64,000 nt of DNA from Anaerocolumna sp047777345 (GTDB taxonomy: Bacteria; Bacillota; Clostridia; Lachnospirales; Lachnospiraceae): assembly GCA_047777345.1 (NCBI GenBank), contig JBKEEJ010000003.1, positions 1 through 64,000 of the forward strand. Direction: 5' to 3'. The number at the start of each line of letters is the position of its first letter. Positions within the stretch are counted from its first letter, which is position 1. Of this stretch, positions 15,594-25,409 are shown piece by piece. The position numbers and the translations under genes are program-made. The notes beneath the pieces were generated by a model. The model did no database searches. It saw nothing but the letters and a program-made list of their open reading frames with translations, and was not told the DNA's origin.

Positions 15594-16475
15594 TCATAAT
15601 AAGCCTTTAACCCGGTTTTTAATATAATCCAGATACAAACCTACCAGATTTATATCCGTACACTGATACAGCATTCTGGCTCCCACTACGTCTTCAATCT
15701 CATTAAAAATAAGTTCTCCCTGATTACCAATTAAAAAATCAATTCCTACCAAACCAAAATCAAAAAGGTTTATAATCTTTTCTGCCAGTTTTGTTTCCTC
15801 CGGGGATAAGCTATAAGTTCTTACCTCACCGCCTAAGGAATAGTTGGATTTAAACCCCTGTCTGGCAGTTCTTAGAACACATCCTATAATTTCCTTGCCT
15901 ATCACATAGACTCTTAAGTCCTGATGTCTTGATCCGGTCAAGGGCTGCAGTACGGCATCGGCACCTTTCATATTTTCAATTATATGCTTTTTATGCCTTT
16001 CTACATCAGTAGACTGACCCGGATTTAATAAAAAAACCTGGCTTCCCCCATGTCCCGCAACCGCTTTTACCACAGTCGGCTCTGTTATGGCAGAAAGCCT
16101 GTTTTCTAACTGACTATATTTGCAGAATTCCGTATCAATCATCGGAATATTAAGCTGTGCCACATACTGATATGTTTTTGCTTTATTATTACATATTTCA
16201 GCCACCATGGAATTATTAAAAACCGGAATTCCCAATGCCTCCAGCTGTTTATTTAATAAAGGATATATGGTTCTGCACACGGCAAAATCAGGATAGGGTA
16301 CTTTTTCGTCTTTTACTGTAATAAACCACCGGTTACCTTTTATACCAGCTTTTAAGTCTTCTGATAATACCAGGCAAATATCCATATTTCGCTTTTTTCC
16401 TTCTTCCAGGTAAAACCGGATGTAATATTTGTTTTTCTCTACGTCAGCCTGACTGTATATTAACCAACCAACCAT
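15594..16475 (-). CDS. ATP-grasp protein, RimK-like
   Basis: This 293-residue ATP-grasp enzyme has the nucleotide-binding segment VVKAVAGHGGSQVFLL (about 134-149) and the metal-binding NEIEDVVGARMLYQ (about 260-273), the pattern of RimK/LysX-type carboxylate-amine ligases. The Asn-rich consensus NxN of active ligases is here NEIED. The substrate is unknown. TAGGAG precedes ATG 16475. It is paralogous to the next gene upstream (both begin with GWL and contain a PVFN(N/S)S segment, then N(K/N)KA), pointing to a tandem duplication; the pair follows spoIIIE. The 137-base gap between them holds only a direct repeat of TTAATTGTAAAATTT. Confidence 0.8.
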   Translation of the reverse strand: MVGWLIYSQADVEKNKYYIRFYLEEGKKRNMDICLVLSEDLKAGIKGNRWFITVKDEKVPYPDFAVCRTIYPLLNKQLEALGIPVFNNSMVAEICNNKAKTYQYVAQLNIPMIDTEFCKYSQLENRLSAITEPTVVKAVAGHGGSQVFLLNPGQSTDVERHKKHIIENMKGADAVLQPLTGSRHQDLRVYVIGKEIIGCVLRTARQGFKSNYSLGGEVRTYSLSPEETKLAEKIINLFDFGLVGIDFLIGNQGELIFNEIEDVVGARMLYQCTDINLVGLYLDYIKNRVKGLL

Positions 16476-16612
16476 AAATACTCCTAAATATTAATTGTAA
16501 AATTTTTTAATTGTAAAATTTACCGTTGTTAAATAGTAAAACCGCAGTTAGGATATCAATATTACTTAATTTACATAACCGCAATTTTTAAATAGCGTAT
16601 TAAATAACAGTG

Positions 16613-17515
16613 TTATTTTCGTCCCATGCACATTTGCTTAACAATATAAGCCAAAATAGACTCGGCCACATTAATGCCGGTACAATCATATACACTTTTA
16701 AAATGTGCATTGGAATTAACCTCACATACAACTGGCTCCTCATTTTTTCCAAACAGGATATCTACTCCTGCAAAATCAAGTCCAAGCACTTTGCAGCTTC
16801 TTACCGCCAAGTCGATCTGCTTATTCGTAGGCTCATAAGCCTTCATTTTTCCGCCGATGGTTATATTGGCACGGAAATCTCCTTTATCGGAATAACGGTA
16901 CATGGCGGCCACAACCTGATTGCCAACGACCTGTAATCTTATATCCTTTCCCATGCTGGTCTTAATAAATTCCTGAAACAGCATTGGTTTTGCACCTATA
17001 TTCTTAACAATATCCATTAATTCCTGCCTGTTTTTACTTAAATATACCTGCTGGCCAAAAGAGCCAAAGCACTCTTTGACCACCATTGGATAATCCAGTT
17101 TTCCTTCCACCAGGTCCAAAAAATTCAGGCTGTTGTACCCAATATTGGAATACGTCATAGGAGCAATAATGGTTTTTGGCATGGGAATTCCTGCTTTTTG
17201 CAAAAACAGATGGGTCTGGGCTTTGTTATCACACAGGGCAATTGCCCTTGAGGAGTTAAATACAGGTATTCCTTTCATTTCCAAATACTGGGCTAACGGA
17301 ATATCCTTATCCCAAAAAAGTACAAAATCAGGTTTATACGAGGACTTTTTTCGGTTTTCATCAGCAAAATTCTGATCCAGCAATACTAAAATTTCCGCAT
17401 TGGTCTTAACAGTCAAATCAATGCCAAACTTTTTTGCCGCTTCCGTTAACCATAGATGGATTTCGGTAAATTTATGGGTATGCAAAAAAGCATTGGTTAC
17501 CAACCAGCCTTTCAT
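16613..17515 (-). CDS. ATP-grasp ligase, RimK/LysX-like
   Basis: This 300-residue ATP-grasp protein carries YPMVVKECFGSFGQQVYL (about 140-157) and the catalytic EVNSNAHFKSVYDCTG (about 264-279), a well-preserved RimK-type metal site, so it is probably an active ligase joining an amino acid to a carboxylate. The start ATG 17515 (MKGWLVTNAF) follows GGGAGG by 8 bases; the longer frame to 17599 overlaps the end of spoIIIE and is rejected. Position directly after the spoIIIE stop (75 bases) suggests co-transcription and a possible envelope or sporulation role, which is inference only. Confidence 0.85.
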   Translation of the reverse strand: MKGWLVTNAFLHTHKFTEIHLWLTEAAKKFGIDLTVKTNAEILVLLDQNFADENRKKSSYKPDFVLFWDKDIPLAQYLEMKGIPVFNSSRAIALCDNKAQTHLFLQKAGIPMPKTIIAPMTYSNIGYNSLNFLDLVEGKLDYPMVVKECFGSFGQQVYLSKNRQELMDIVKNIGAKPMLFQEFIKTSMGKDIRLQVVGNQVVAAMYRYSDKGDFRANITIGGKMKAYEPTNKQIDLAVRSCKVLGLDFAGVDILFGKNEEPVVCEVNSNAHFKSVYDCTGINVAESILAYIVKQMCMGRK

Positions 17516-17589
17516 ATTCTGATCCTCCCTTGTACTATACGCTATGGACCTGTATAATTTGAATTGGGGGGCCTTATGGCCCCCTGCCC

Positions 17590-20316
17590 TTAAACACACT
17601 CATCTATGTATTTTTCAAATTCTTCCATGGTCATAAGAACTTTTCTTGGTTTTGTCCCTTCTTCCGGGCCTACCACACCGGCTTCCGCCAATTGATCCAT
17701 AATTCTTGCGGCACGGTTAAATCCTATTTTATAAACTCGCTGCAGCATGCCGATAGAGGCTTTATCCTTTTCAATTATAAACCTGCCGGCCTCAATAAAA
17801 TACTCATCTCTTTCATTTTTAACCCCGCCAGCTATAGATCCGTCGGATGCCTGAACACTGGTAATTTTGTTTACAACTTCTTCATTGTATTCCACACCGC
17901 CGTTGGCAGTTAAAAATTCCACAACGGAGCTGACCTCTTTATCAGAAACAAACGCGCCTTGTACACGTACCGGTTTGGGATATCCGGAAGGAAAGAAAAG
18001 CATATCTCCCTTCCCCAGCAGTTTTTCCGCACCGGAACTGTCTATAATGGTTCTGGAATCAACTGCTGATGACACGGAAAAAGCAATTCTGGAAGGAATA
18101 TTTGCCTTAATCAAACCGGTAATTACATTGACCGACGGACGCTGAGTAGCAATAATTAAATGAAGTCCGGCAGCACGGGCCATCTGAGCCAAACGGCATA
18201 TGGCATCTTCTACCTCTCCGGGAGCAACCATCATAAGATCGGCAAGCTCGTCAACGATAATAATAATTTGAGGCAGTTTCTGGTATTTTTCATCCTGATG
18301 TTCTGACATGGCCGCAACTTTGTCATTGTAGCCTTTAATATCTCTTACCCCCAAATCGGCAAACTTTTTATAGCGTTCTGTCATTTCCATAACCGCCCAG
18401 TTTAAAGCGGCAGAGGCTTTTTTGGGATCCGTTACCACAGGTATTAACAAATGAGGAATACCATTGTATACGCTAAGTTCCACAACTTTGGGATCTATCA
18501 TTATCATTCTGACATCGGAAGGCTTGGCCTTATATAATATACTCATAATCAGGGTATTAATGCATACTGACTTACCGGAACCGGTGGCACCAGCTATCAG
18601 TAAATGGGGCATTTTCCCGATATCCGTAACAACAGGCTGTCCTCCGATATCTTTGCCCACCGCAAAGGCAATATTGGAAGGATGTTTTTTGAATTCATTG
18701 CTTTCTATAAGTTCACGAAGCATTACTGTGGAATTTTCCTTATTGGGAACTTCAATGCCCACAGCAGCCTTTCCCGGAATCGGTGCTTCGATTCTTACAT
18801 CTGCCGCGGCCAGATTAAGTTTAATATCATCGGCAAGACTTGTTATTTTACTGACCTTTACACCTTGTTCCGGCTGCAGTTCATACCTGGTTACAGTAGG
18901 GCCGCAGCTTACATTGGTAATGGTAACTCCAACGCCAAAGCTTTCCAGAGTTTTTTGCAGTTTCAAAGCAGTTTCTTTTAAATCTCTGTCGCTCATGCCC
19001 CTGGATATATTTTTAGGCTTGGACAACAGGTTTATGGGCGGAAAAACATATTCCTTCTTTTCTTCTTTCCGGTCAATCACAATGGAATCTGTTGCCCCGG
19101 TGCTGTTATTATTAGTAGACGTAAGGGCCGAAGAATCGGACACAGATTCTCTTTCAATACCTTTATCAGATATACTGGATTTCCCGGCAGAAGTATCCCC
19201 GCTGGTTTTATCCTGTAAGAAAGAATCTTTATCGTTTCTTATAAAATCAGATGCTTCATCGGAACTGATATCCTGTCCCGCCGCCTGCAAAAGCCGCTTG
19301 ATATCATGATCAATTCCAGGACGTTCTGCATTTTCCACAGAAGTATCAAACTCTTGATTCACCGGCTCATTAATATCTGTAAATTTAAGTTCAGGATCCG
19401 GCTCAAAAACAGGGGTACTTCTCTGAATGGGAATATCATCGTCAGGTGAAACGATAACTTCTTTCATATCGAAACTATCGGCTGTATTCTGGCTTTCCTT
19501 TTCTTTTTTCTTTTTTCTCTTGCCAAAAAATCCTTCGCCTGCTGTGCCGTTACTGCCATCTTCACTTTCTGATATATTTTCAGCCGCAGGCTTTTTCAAA
19601 AGCACGGTTCTTGCTTTTCGTTTCGGTATGGATTCGCCCTCTGTTTCCTCTCCGGCTTCATATTCCTGTTCTGAAAGTATATGTCTTTCTTTTATCTGTC
19701 GGAGCGAATCACTGCTTTTGGAGCCTAAAGAAGATAACATGGCTTTTCCGGTAAGAAACATGGTAAATATAATTATCAGGGCAATAAGGATTATATAAGT
19801 TCCTACCGTTCCGAACAAAGGATAAAGTAACCGGCACAAAGAGCCTCCGATAATTCCGCCACCATTTTTTAATTTGGCCGAATCCGTAAAATATTGGGTT
19901 AGTTTCACGTCAGGAGAATAGCCTGTTATTACCAGCTGAATCAGGGCCGTACTGATAATTCCCAAAGCCACGGCGCTGACTAATTTCCTTATGGCAACGG
20001 AATTGCCCCGGTTTGCTATGTAAAATGCGATACCAAAGAAAAGGAAAAAAGGCAGCAAATAAGCCACAAAACCAAACAGGCCAAATGTAAACCAGTTAAT
20101 AGCCTGTCCAACGGTTCCGCTTAAATTAAAATTGCTTAGCAAAAGCAATAATGATATAACCAGGGTAATCACTAATATTATTTCATTATGATACAGTTCA
20201 CGATTGGGATCTTCATTTATCTTTACCCGGCTTTTTTTCCCGGCGGATTTTCTTTTTGCCGTCGTTCGTGTCGCATGTCTGTTTGCTTTTGATTGATTAT
20301 ATTGTTTTGCAGCCAC
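17590..20316 (-). CDS. spoIIIE: DNA translocase FtsK/SpoIIIE
   Basis: This septal DNA pump has 908 residues. The order is a basic cytoplasmic start, four membrane segments (about 50-200), a low-complexity acidic linker (about 215-470), the motor with Walker A GATGSGKSVC near 575 and Walker B IIIIVDELADLMM, and the C-terminal winged-helix gamma domain (IGFNRAARIMDQLAEAGVVG) that reads KOPS/SRS sequences. The start is GTG at 20316, seven bases after AAGGAGG; an out-of-frame ATG nearby is not usable. The upstream ylzJ and tepA genes reproduce the B. subtilis tepA-ylzJ-spoIIIE order, so a role in chromosome transfer into the forespore is likely. Confidence 0.94.
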   Translation of the reverse strand: MAAKQYNQSKANRHATRTTAKRKSAGKKSRVKINEDPNRELYHNEIILVITLVISLLLLLSNFNLSGTVGQAINWFTFGLFGFVAYLLPFFLFFGIAFYIANRGNSVAIRKLVSAVALGIISTALIQLVITGYSPDVKLTQYFTDSAKLKNGGGIIGGSLCRLLYPLFGTVGTYIILIALIIIFTMFLTGKAMLSSLGSKSSDSLRQIKERHILSEQEYEAGEETEGESIPKRKARTVLLKKPAAENISESEDGSNGTAGEGFFGKRKKKKEKESQNTADSFDMKEVIVSPDDDIPIQRSTPVFEPDPELKFTDINEPVNQEFDTSVENAERPGIDHDIKRLLQAAGQDISSDEASDFIRNDKDSFLQDKTSGDTSAGKSSISDKGIERESVSDSSALTSTNNNSTGATDSIVIDRKEEKKEYVFPPINLLSKPKNISRGMSDRDLKETALKLQKTLESFGVGVTITNVSCGPTVTRYELQPEQGVKVSKITSLADDIKLNLAAADVRIEAPIPGKAAVGIEVPNKENSTVMLRELIESNEFKKHPSNIAFAVGKDIGGQPVVTDIGKMPHLLIAGATGSGKSVCINTLIMSILYKAKPSDVRMIMIDPKVVELSVYNGIPHLLIPVVTDPKKASAALNWAVMEMTERYKKFADLGVRDIKGYNDKVAAMSEHQDEKYQKLPQIIIIVDELADLMMVAPGEVEDAICRLAQMARAAGLHLIIATQRPSVNVITGLIKANIPSRIAFSVSSAVDSRTIIDSSGAEKLLGKGDMLFFPSGYPKPVRVQGAFVSDKEVSSVVEFLTANGGVEYNEEVVNKITSVQASDGSIAGGVKNERDEYFIEAGRFIIEKDKASIGMLQRVYKIGFNRAARIMDQLAEAGVVGPEEGTKPRKVLMTMEEFEKYIDECV

Positions 20317-20378
20317 GCCATATCCTCCTTAAGCTACATAAAACGATATTCATAATATTCAAAAAACTATCTTAAAAC

Positions 20379-20425
20379 ATGAAATTGATTCTAAGCTGCC
20401 TAAAGCTACTTAGAACCAATTTCAT
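20379..20425 (-). terminator. Hairpin after ylzJ
   Basis: ATGAAATTG-TTCTAAG and CTTAGAA-CAATTTCAT form a long imperfect stem between ylzJ and spoIIIE; the minus-strand tail is GTTTTAAG. It is a weak or partial terminator. Confidence 0.55.
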
Positions 20426-20484
20426 TATAACCTTATTTTACTATTGTTGCAAGAAAAATGTGGCCAAACCGAAAAAATGTTCGG

Positions 20485-20745
20485 TCAATCACCTACATCC
20501 TTAATCCTGGCTCCGGGCATATAGGACCGGTTCAGGTAATCAGCCATATCCGTTGACAAGATACCTTCCACCTCATAATCAGAGCCATCTTTTCTGACAT
20601 AGATATTTCCATGTTTTATGCTTATATTTCTATATTCTACAGTTGTATTCTTTCCATCCGGTAGTTCAGGATTCCTGGTATTACCCAGAACACTTTCTGT
20701 TCTATTGCTGTAGATTTTTTCCAAAGGTGTTACCGTATACAGCAT
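20485..20745 (-). CDS. ylzJ: YlzJ-like protein
   Basis: This 86-residue protein opens MLYTVTPLEKIYSN, the hallmark of the YlzJ family, and has no membrane segment. It starts immediately after the tepA stop (adjacent codons, GGAGAG site inside tepA), so it is translationally coupled. Function is unknown in the family; the conserved position between tepA and spoIIIE is the main clue. Confidence 0.85.
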   Translation of the reverse strand: MLYTVTPLEKIYSNRTESVLGNTRNPELPDGKNTTVEYRNISIKHGNIYVRKDGSDYEVEGILSTDMADYLNRSYMPGARIKDVGD

Positions 20746-21459
20746 TTACTCTCCACCTCTTCCAGCCATCTCATATAATTTACTTAAAGCCTCTTTAATG
20801 CCTCCTACTTCATCGATAATTCCATTGGTAACCGCTTCTTTACCTATCAGTATGGAACCGACATCTTTGGCAAGCTGACCGGTAGTATGCATTAAACGCC
20901 TTAATTCTTCTTTTTGAATTTTGGAATGACTGGATACAAAATTCAAAATTCTATCCTGAATTTTTTCAAAATAATCATAGGTCTGAGAAACCCCGATTAC
21001 TGTACCGTTCATTCTTACCGGATGAATAATCATGGTACCGGTTGGTACGATAAAACTGTATTTGGCCGAAACGGCCAAAGGCACTCCAATGGAATGACTT
21101 CCTCCCAATACCAAAGAAACTGTCGGTTTGCTTAAAGATGCAATCATCTCTGCTATGGCTAGCCCTGCTTCCACATCTCCGCCAACCGTATTGATTAAAA
21201 TCAATAAGCCGTCAATGTCAGAACTGTCTTCGATGGCTGCAAGCTGGGGCAATACGTGCTCGTACTTTGTTGTTTTATTATGTTGGGGAAGACATTCGTG
21301 GCCTTCTATTTCACCAATAATGGAAAGCAAATGTATTTTGGACTTTCGTTCTTCATTGACCAGAGTGGCCTGCCCATACTCTCTTATTTTCCCATCATCC
21401 AGTTCTTCTTTTTCTTTCTGTTCTTTTTCCTTGTCAATATTCTTTGTATTATTTTCCAT
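20746..21459 (-). CDS. tepA: ClpP-class serine protease TepA (translocation-enhancing)
   Basis: This 237-residue protein of the ClpP/crotonase fold has the nucleophile region GGSHSIGVPLAV (Ser near 122) and the IIHPVRM segment with His near 145. A charged, Lys/Glu-rich leader of about 30 residues precedes the domain and there is no signal peptide, so it acts in the cytoplasm. TepA is known to affect protein export and signal-peptide turnover in Bacillus. AAGGAG precedes ATG 21459. It heads the tepA-ylzJ pair. Confidence 0.88.
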   Translation of the reverse strand: MENNTKNIDKEKEQKEKEELDDGKIREYGQATLVNEERKSKIHLLSIIGEIEGHECLPQHNKTTKYEHVLPQLAAIEDSSDIDGLLILINTVGGDVEAGLAIAEMIASLSKPTVSLVLGGSHSIGVPLAVSAKYSFIVPTGTMIIHPVRMNGTVIGVSQTYDYFEKIQDRILNFVSSHSKIQKEELRRLMHTTGQLAKDVGSILIGKEAVTNGIIDEVGGIKEALSKLYEMAGRGGE

Positions 21460-21772
21460 ATAAATCTCCTTAAAGAGTTATTCTTAATAATTACACTTCC
21501 AAGACTTGTTGCCAAACAGATGCCAAAAGCCAACCAGCAATCTGTCCGTCTGCGGAAGTTTCATAAAGAGAATGAATTCTTGCTTATTATATGGAAAATA
21601 TCAATTTTTTATTAATTTTTAAGTTTATGAATTCTGTATGAATGGGAAACCTTCCATTCTTAATCTTATAATTTTTCATTTAGGGAAAACCTTTGGCCCT
21701 TCTATTTGTAATTCTGCATAAATGGATAACTTCTTTCTTATCAGAATCCAATCAAATCCGTTACATTTAATA
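21460..21772. other. Intergenic stretch, no gene seen
   Basis: This AT-rich stretch presumably contains the tepA promoter, but no hexamer pair is convincing. No open frame with a ribosome site and no strong hairpin is evident. Confidence 0.5.
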
Positions 21773-23057
21773 TTATATTAATTTAATCAGTTTTGTAAGC
21801 CTCATAAAGGTAAGGCGATTTCGTACGTAAGGTGAAAGACATATGGTTTTGGGAATAATTTGTTCACTTAAACCGATTTCATGCACATATTTTACACAGC
21901 CGGCTTTGGTTAACAAGTCGTTAATCCGGTCAACCGAAGGAATTTCATCCAATATGTCCGCTACCTGTGGAAGCAATTTTTCAAACTCTCGGCGGTCAAT
22001 TTGCTCCAGGGGATCCGGCGTGTTTTCTTCTAACATACTTTCATAAAGACCTTTCGGTTCAAAGGTTTCCTTTAAAGCCATATAGTCCATTCCGGTATAA
22101 GGTTCCATTTCATACATTCCGCTTCGGATTGCCTCTTTCATCATATGGATAGGTTTCCGCAGCTATCATAAGTCCAATGGACACTTTTTCACCATGATAA
22201 GCATCCACATGCTTGTTAATTACTTCCATTTCCCATAAATGGGATATATGATGTTCGGCACCGGAAGCAGGCCTGGAATTTCCTACCATCTGCATGGCTA
22301 ATCCGGATAACAGCAAAGCATACATTAATTGTTCGTATGCTTTTTGGCGTTTTTCCTCCGAATCTGTTTGCCTTAAATCCGTTATGCAGTTACAGACCTC
22401 ATTTACTGCTTTACGTTCCAGATTATAAACATTTTCGCAAATATACTCACCGGTTACAAGATTGGCTATTTTCCAGTCGGCTAATGCCGTGTATTTTCCT
22501 AATAAATCTGATATTCCCGACGCGGTAAGCCGGTATGGTGCCCTGGAAAAAATATCGGTATCCGCAATAACCATTACAGGTGAAACTGCGGGGAATGTTT
22601 TTTTAAATCCATTCCAGGTCATAGCCGCAACAGTGGATACAAACCCATCCACACTGGCCGCAGTTGGAACGGATATAAAAGGTATTCCCTTTTTGTTGGC
22701 AATATATCTGCTAATATCATGAATGGTTCCGGAACCTACTGCCAATATTAATCGGATGCTGTCATCAAACTGAGATTCTGCCAGTTTGACAGCATGGTTA
22801 TCTGCATGAAGTCCGGTTGACGGAAGTTTTATTACTCTGCAACCCCTTACTTTTTCCTCCACAATTTTACCGGCAGCCACATATGTATTATCATCACATA
22901 TTAATGCGATGTTTTCCGGCTTTACGGTAAAATACTCTGTCAGCAGCTCAGGTATTTTATTGATTGCCCCGGCCTCAATGAAAATTTCTTTCACATGAAT
23001 CTTGTGTTCTCTGCCACAGGAACAGGTTTTAGAAAAGCTTTTTACATCAATTTTCAT
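21773..23057 (-). pseudogene. sn-glycerol-1-phosphate dehydrogenase (AraM/EgsA type), frameshifted
   Basis: Two frames together make one AraM-type protein of about 425 residues. The first (ATG 23057, GAGAGG site upstream) carries the NAD site AVGSGTIHDISRY, the PTAASVDGFVS segment and the metal ligands in SGISDLLGKYTALADWK, SGAEHHISHLWEM and VDAYHGEKVSIG. It then stops at 22110. The remaining C-terminal helical domain (KEAIRSGMYEMEP onward) continues in another frame from about 22144. Removing one C of the CC near 22148-22150 would restore a single frame. The family reduces dihydroxyacetone phosphate to G1P. Either the gene is decayed, or the base is a sequencing error. Confidence 0.8.
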
Positions 23058-23180
23058 AATTACCTCTCTCTTTAAAATTAATCATGCCTAGTTATTTACT
23101 TTCCGACATAAACACCATCACACACTATTATAAAAGAATGGCACTTTTGATTCAAGCGTAAGTCTATAGTCTGTGCATAT

Positions 23181-24440
23181 TTATATGCGGTCCCGTAAAA
23201 AACTAAACTGTTCTATGCCTTCCAGATTTCCTACCAAAGATAAACTGCAATTTTCTTTGTTTAGATATTTTCTGGCAAAGTCCGTAATTTCGTCTCTGGT
23301 TACATTATTTATTTTGCTGATTGTCTCATCCAGAGGAATAATATAATCTCGAAGCAGGATAGATTTTCCATTACTGTTCATCCGGTTTTTGGCACTTTCA
23401 TTGCCCATAATCAGTTCTGTTTTAATTTGCTCTTTTGTCATGCATAATTCATCATCCGTTATTCCATTTTCTTTTAAATCTTCGATAACACGAAAAGTAT
23501 TGGCAAAAACTTCTTCTAACTGGATTGGATTCATCGCCCCATATATATGCAAAAGACCTGCTTTTTTATAAGAACTGCCGTAAGAATAAATGGTATAAGT
23601 TAATCCGAGATTTTCTCTGATTACCTGAAACAGCCTGGAATTAATACTTCCCCCAAGCACAGAATTAAGTATGGTCAAAGCATATTTCTCCTCCGCATCT
23701 GCCACAACCGATTCGAATGCTATGTTTAAGTGAAGTTGTTCCACATCCTTCTCCTTGGTATATATAGCCGGATGATACTGGGGAGCAGAACAGCCCGGTT
23801 GTCTGGGGCCTTTTGGTATACCTGAAAAATGTGCTTCCAGCAGGTCCATGATTTCATCTTCCTTAAAATTACCGGCAACAGAAATTACCATGTTTCCGGA
23901 TACATAATATTGTGACATGAAATCCAGAATTTCTTCTCTGGTAATTGCCCGCACGATTTCCTTTTTGCCGGATATCTGATATCCTAAAGGATGCTTGTCC
24001 CAGACTTTCATCTGCAACATTTCATGGACCAAATCCTCGGGAGAATCATCATACATATCAATTTCTTCTATAATAACACCTTTTTCTTTTTTCAGTGCTT
24101 TTTCATCAATCAAGGAATTGTTCAGCATATCACCCAGAATCTCAATGGCAGCAGGTAAATGTTCATCCAGGGTAACCGCATAAAAGGAAGTACACTCCTT
24201 ACTGGTATAGGCATTAATATCACCGCCGATTCTGGCCATATCGTCAGCTATCTGCTTGGCAGTACGTTTTTTGGTACCTTTAAACAGCATATGTTCGATT
24301 ATATGTGAAATGCCATTATTATTTTCATTTTCATTGGAAGACCCTACTTTTACCCAAACTCCTAAAGCAGCGCTTCTTAAATAAGGCATTGTTTCCAACA
24401 CAACCGTTATCCCATTGGATAATCTTTTACGGTTAATCAT
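23181..24440 (-). CDS. M16 family zinc peptidase (MlpA/YmxG-like)
   Basis: This 419-residue processing-peptidase homolog has the inverted zinc motif HIIEH at 46-50 and the third ligand region KGVIIEEIDMYDDSPEDLVHE about 75 residues later, followed by the second, inactive M16 half with LGGSINSRLFQVIRE. No signal peptide is visible, so it is cytoplasmic. AAAGGAAG precedes ATG 24440. In B. subtilis the equivalent gene mlpA lies downstream of pnpA; here it is also near pnp but separated by modABC and csbD. Confidence 0.92.
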   Translation of the reverse strand: MINRKRLSNGITVVLETMPYLRSAALGVWVKVGSSNENENNNGISHIIEHMLFKGTKKRTAKQIADDMARIGGDINAYTSKECTSFYAVTLDEHLPAAIEILGDMLNNSLIDEKALKKEKGVIIEEIDMYDDSPEDLVHEMLQMKVWDKHPLGYQISGKKEIVRAITREEILDFMSQYYVSGNMVISVAGNFKEDEIMDLLEAHFSGIPKGPRQPGCSAPQYHPAIYTKEKDVEQLHLNIAFESVVADAEEKYALTILNSVLGGSINSRLFQVIRENLGLTYTIYSYGSSYKKAGLLHIYGAMNPIQLEEVFANTFRVIEDLKENGITDDELCMTKEQIKTELIMGNESAKNRMNSNGKSILLRDYIIPLDETISKINNVTRDEITDFARKYLNKENCSLSLVGNLEGIEQFSFLRDRI

Positions 24441-25038
24441 GCATTACTTCCTTTCTGGTTTTCATATAGTCAGGTAATTGTTATCTTAAATTCCGTCAGT
24501 TATATTCCTGTGTTACAGATTTTATTACCTGTTCATATAGCCTAAATTGTATCACTAACTTTAGTTTTATACAATATCAGAAACTGGATACATTAAAAAA
24601 CTTGTCTGGTTTGGTAAGTTATGGTAATGTACGGCTTTTTTTGTCTGATTCCTTTAGGCCTGTTTTTCATTCCCAAAAAGGAATTATCCGGTCGCATACA
24701 AATTCAATCCGCCCTATCATCGTTTGGGCACTAATCAATCCCTGCCGGATGGTTTTGAAACTTACGTTTTTAAAATACTTAACGCCAGGCATAAATAAGG
24801 GGTTGCTGCAAAATATAGATTTATGTACAGAAATTTTGCAACATGTATCCTTCACACACCGTCAAAACAGTGTATTACGAAATACATGTTTCAATTCCTG
24901 CAGCACTGAATTATATTTTGCAGCAACCCCTTCTGAATTTCTAGATTAATTCCTGTTTAATTCGCGCCATATTTTAAAGTTTCATATCTGTTACCCATAA
25001 TATTCCATACTTCTATCCCTTTTTCCAATTTTATAAAT
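24441..25038. other. Intergenic stretch without a supported gene
   Basis: About 600 bases between the M16 gene and csbD. It contains the large inverted repeat at 24797-24932. A 41-codon minus-strand frame (start near 24792, MPGVKYFKNVSF) is open but has no ribosome site, so I do not call it. The rest shows no clear structure. Confidence 0.5.
24797..24932. repeat. 136-bp element with 21-bp perfect terminal inverted repeats
   Basis: The left arm (24797-24817) starts AAGGGGTTGCTGCAAAATAT and its exact complement ends the element (24912-24932). Inside, ACATGTAT and ATACATGT form a second nested pair. The structure could fold into one long hairpin or act as a small non-autonomous mobile element. 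The ends resemble the outer arm at 8458-8468 reversed (GGAGATGTTGCAAAAATATA). No clear target duplication flanks it. Confidence 0.65.
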
Positions 25039-25296
25039 TTATATATTTTTCCCTTTTTCATTTGATTTTTTCCTTTTTTCATTGGCTTTGTCACCCATTG
25101 CTTCCATCTTATCAAAAAACGTGTTGGCTTTTTCCATAAGAGAATCTTTTATATCGCCGGCCTTTTCTCCGATTGTCCCTTTCATGTTCTGAACCCTGCC
25201 GCGAAATTCAAGTTCCTCGCTATCCGTTAGTTTCCCGGCGACTTCTTTCATTTTTCCTAATGCCTTATCCTTACTATTCTCAAGTTTATCTAACAT
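25039..25296 (-). CDS. CsbD family stress-response protein
   Basis: This is an 85-residue, very hydrophilic helical protein with the CsbD signature: KDKALGKMKEVAGKLTDSEELEFRGRVQNMKG in its first half, then a Lys-rich tail. The family is induced in general stress responses; its molecular role is unknown. AGGAGG lies just upstream of ATG 25296. It appears monocistronic. Confidence 0.85.
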   Translation of the reverse strand: MLDKLENSKDKALGKMKEVAGKLTDSEELEFRGRVQNMKGTIGEKAGDIKDSLMEKANTFFDKMEAMGDKANEKRKKSNEKGKNI

Positions 25297-25409
25297 TTTT
25301 AACCTCCTGAATGCTTGTATGATTTTACGTTTACTTATATATGCATGAAATTAGCAATAACGTTATAATTTAATATCTGCAATTTGGTTAAACTTATACA
25401 TTCCAACTG

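Noticed and set aside
24667..24855. Minus-strand 41-62 codon frame in the gap before csbD
   Set aside because: It has no ribosome site, runs through an inverted repeat and resembles nothing recognised.
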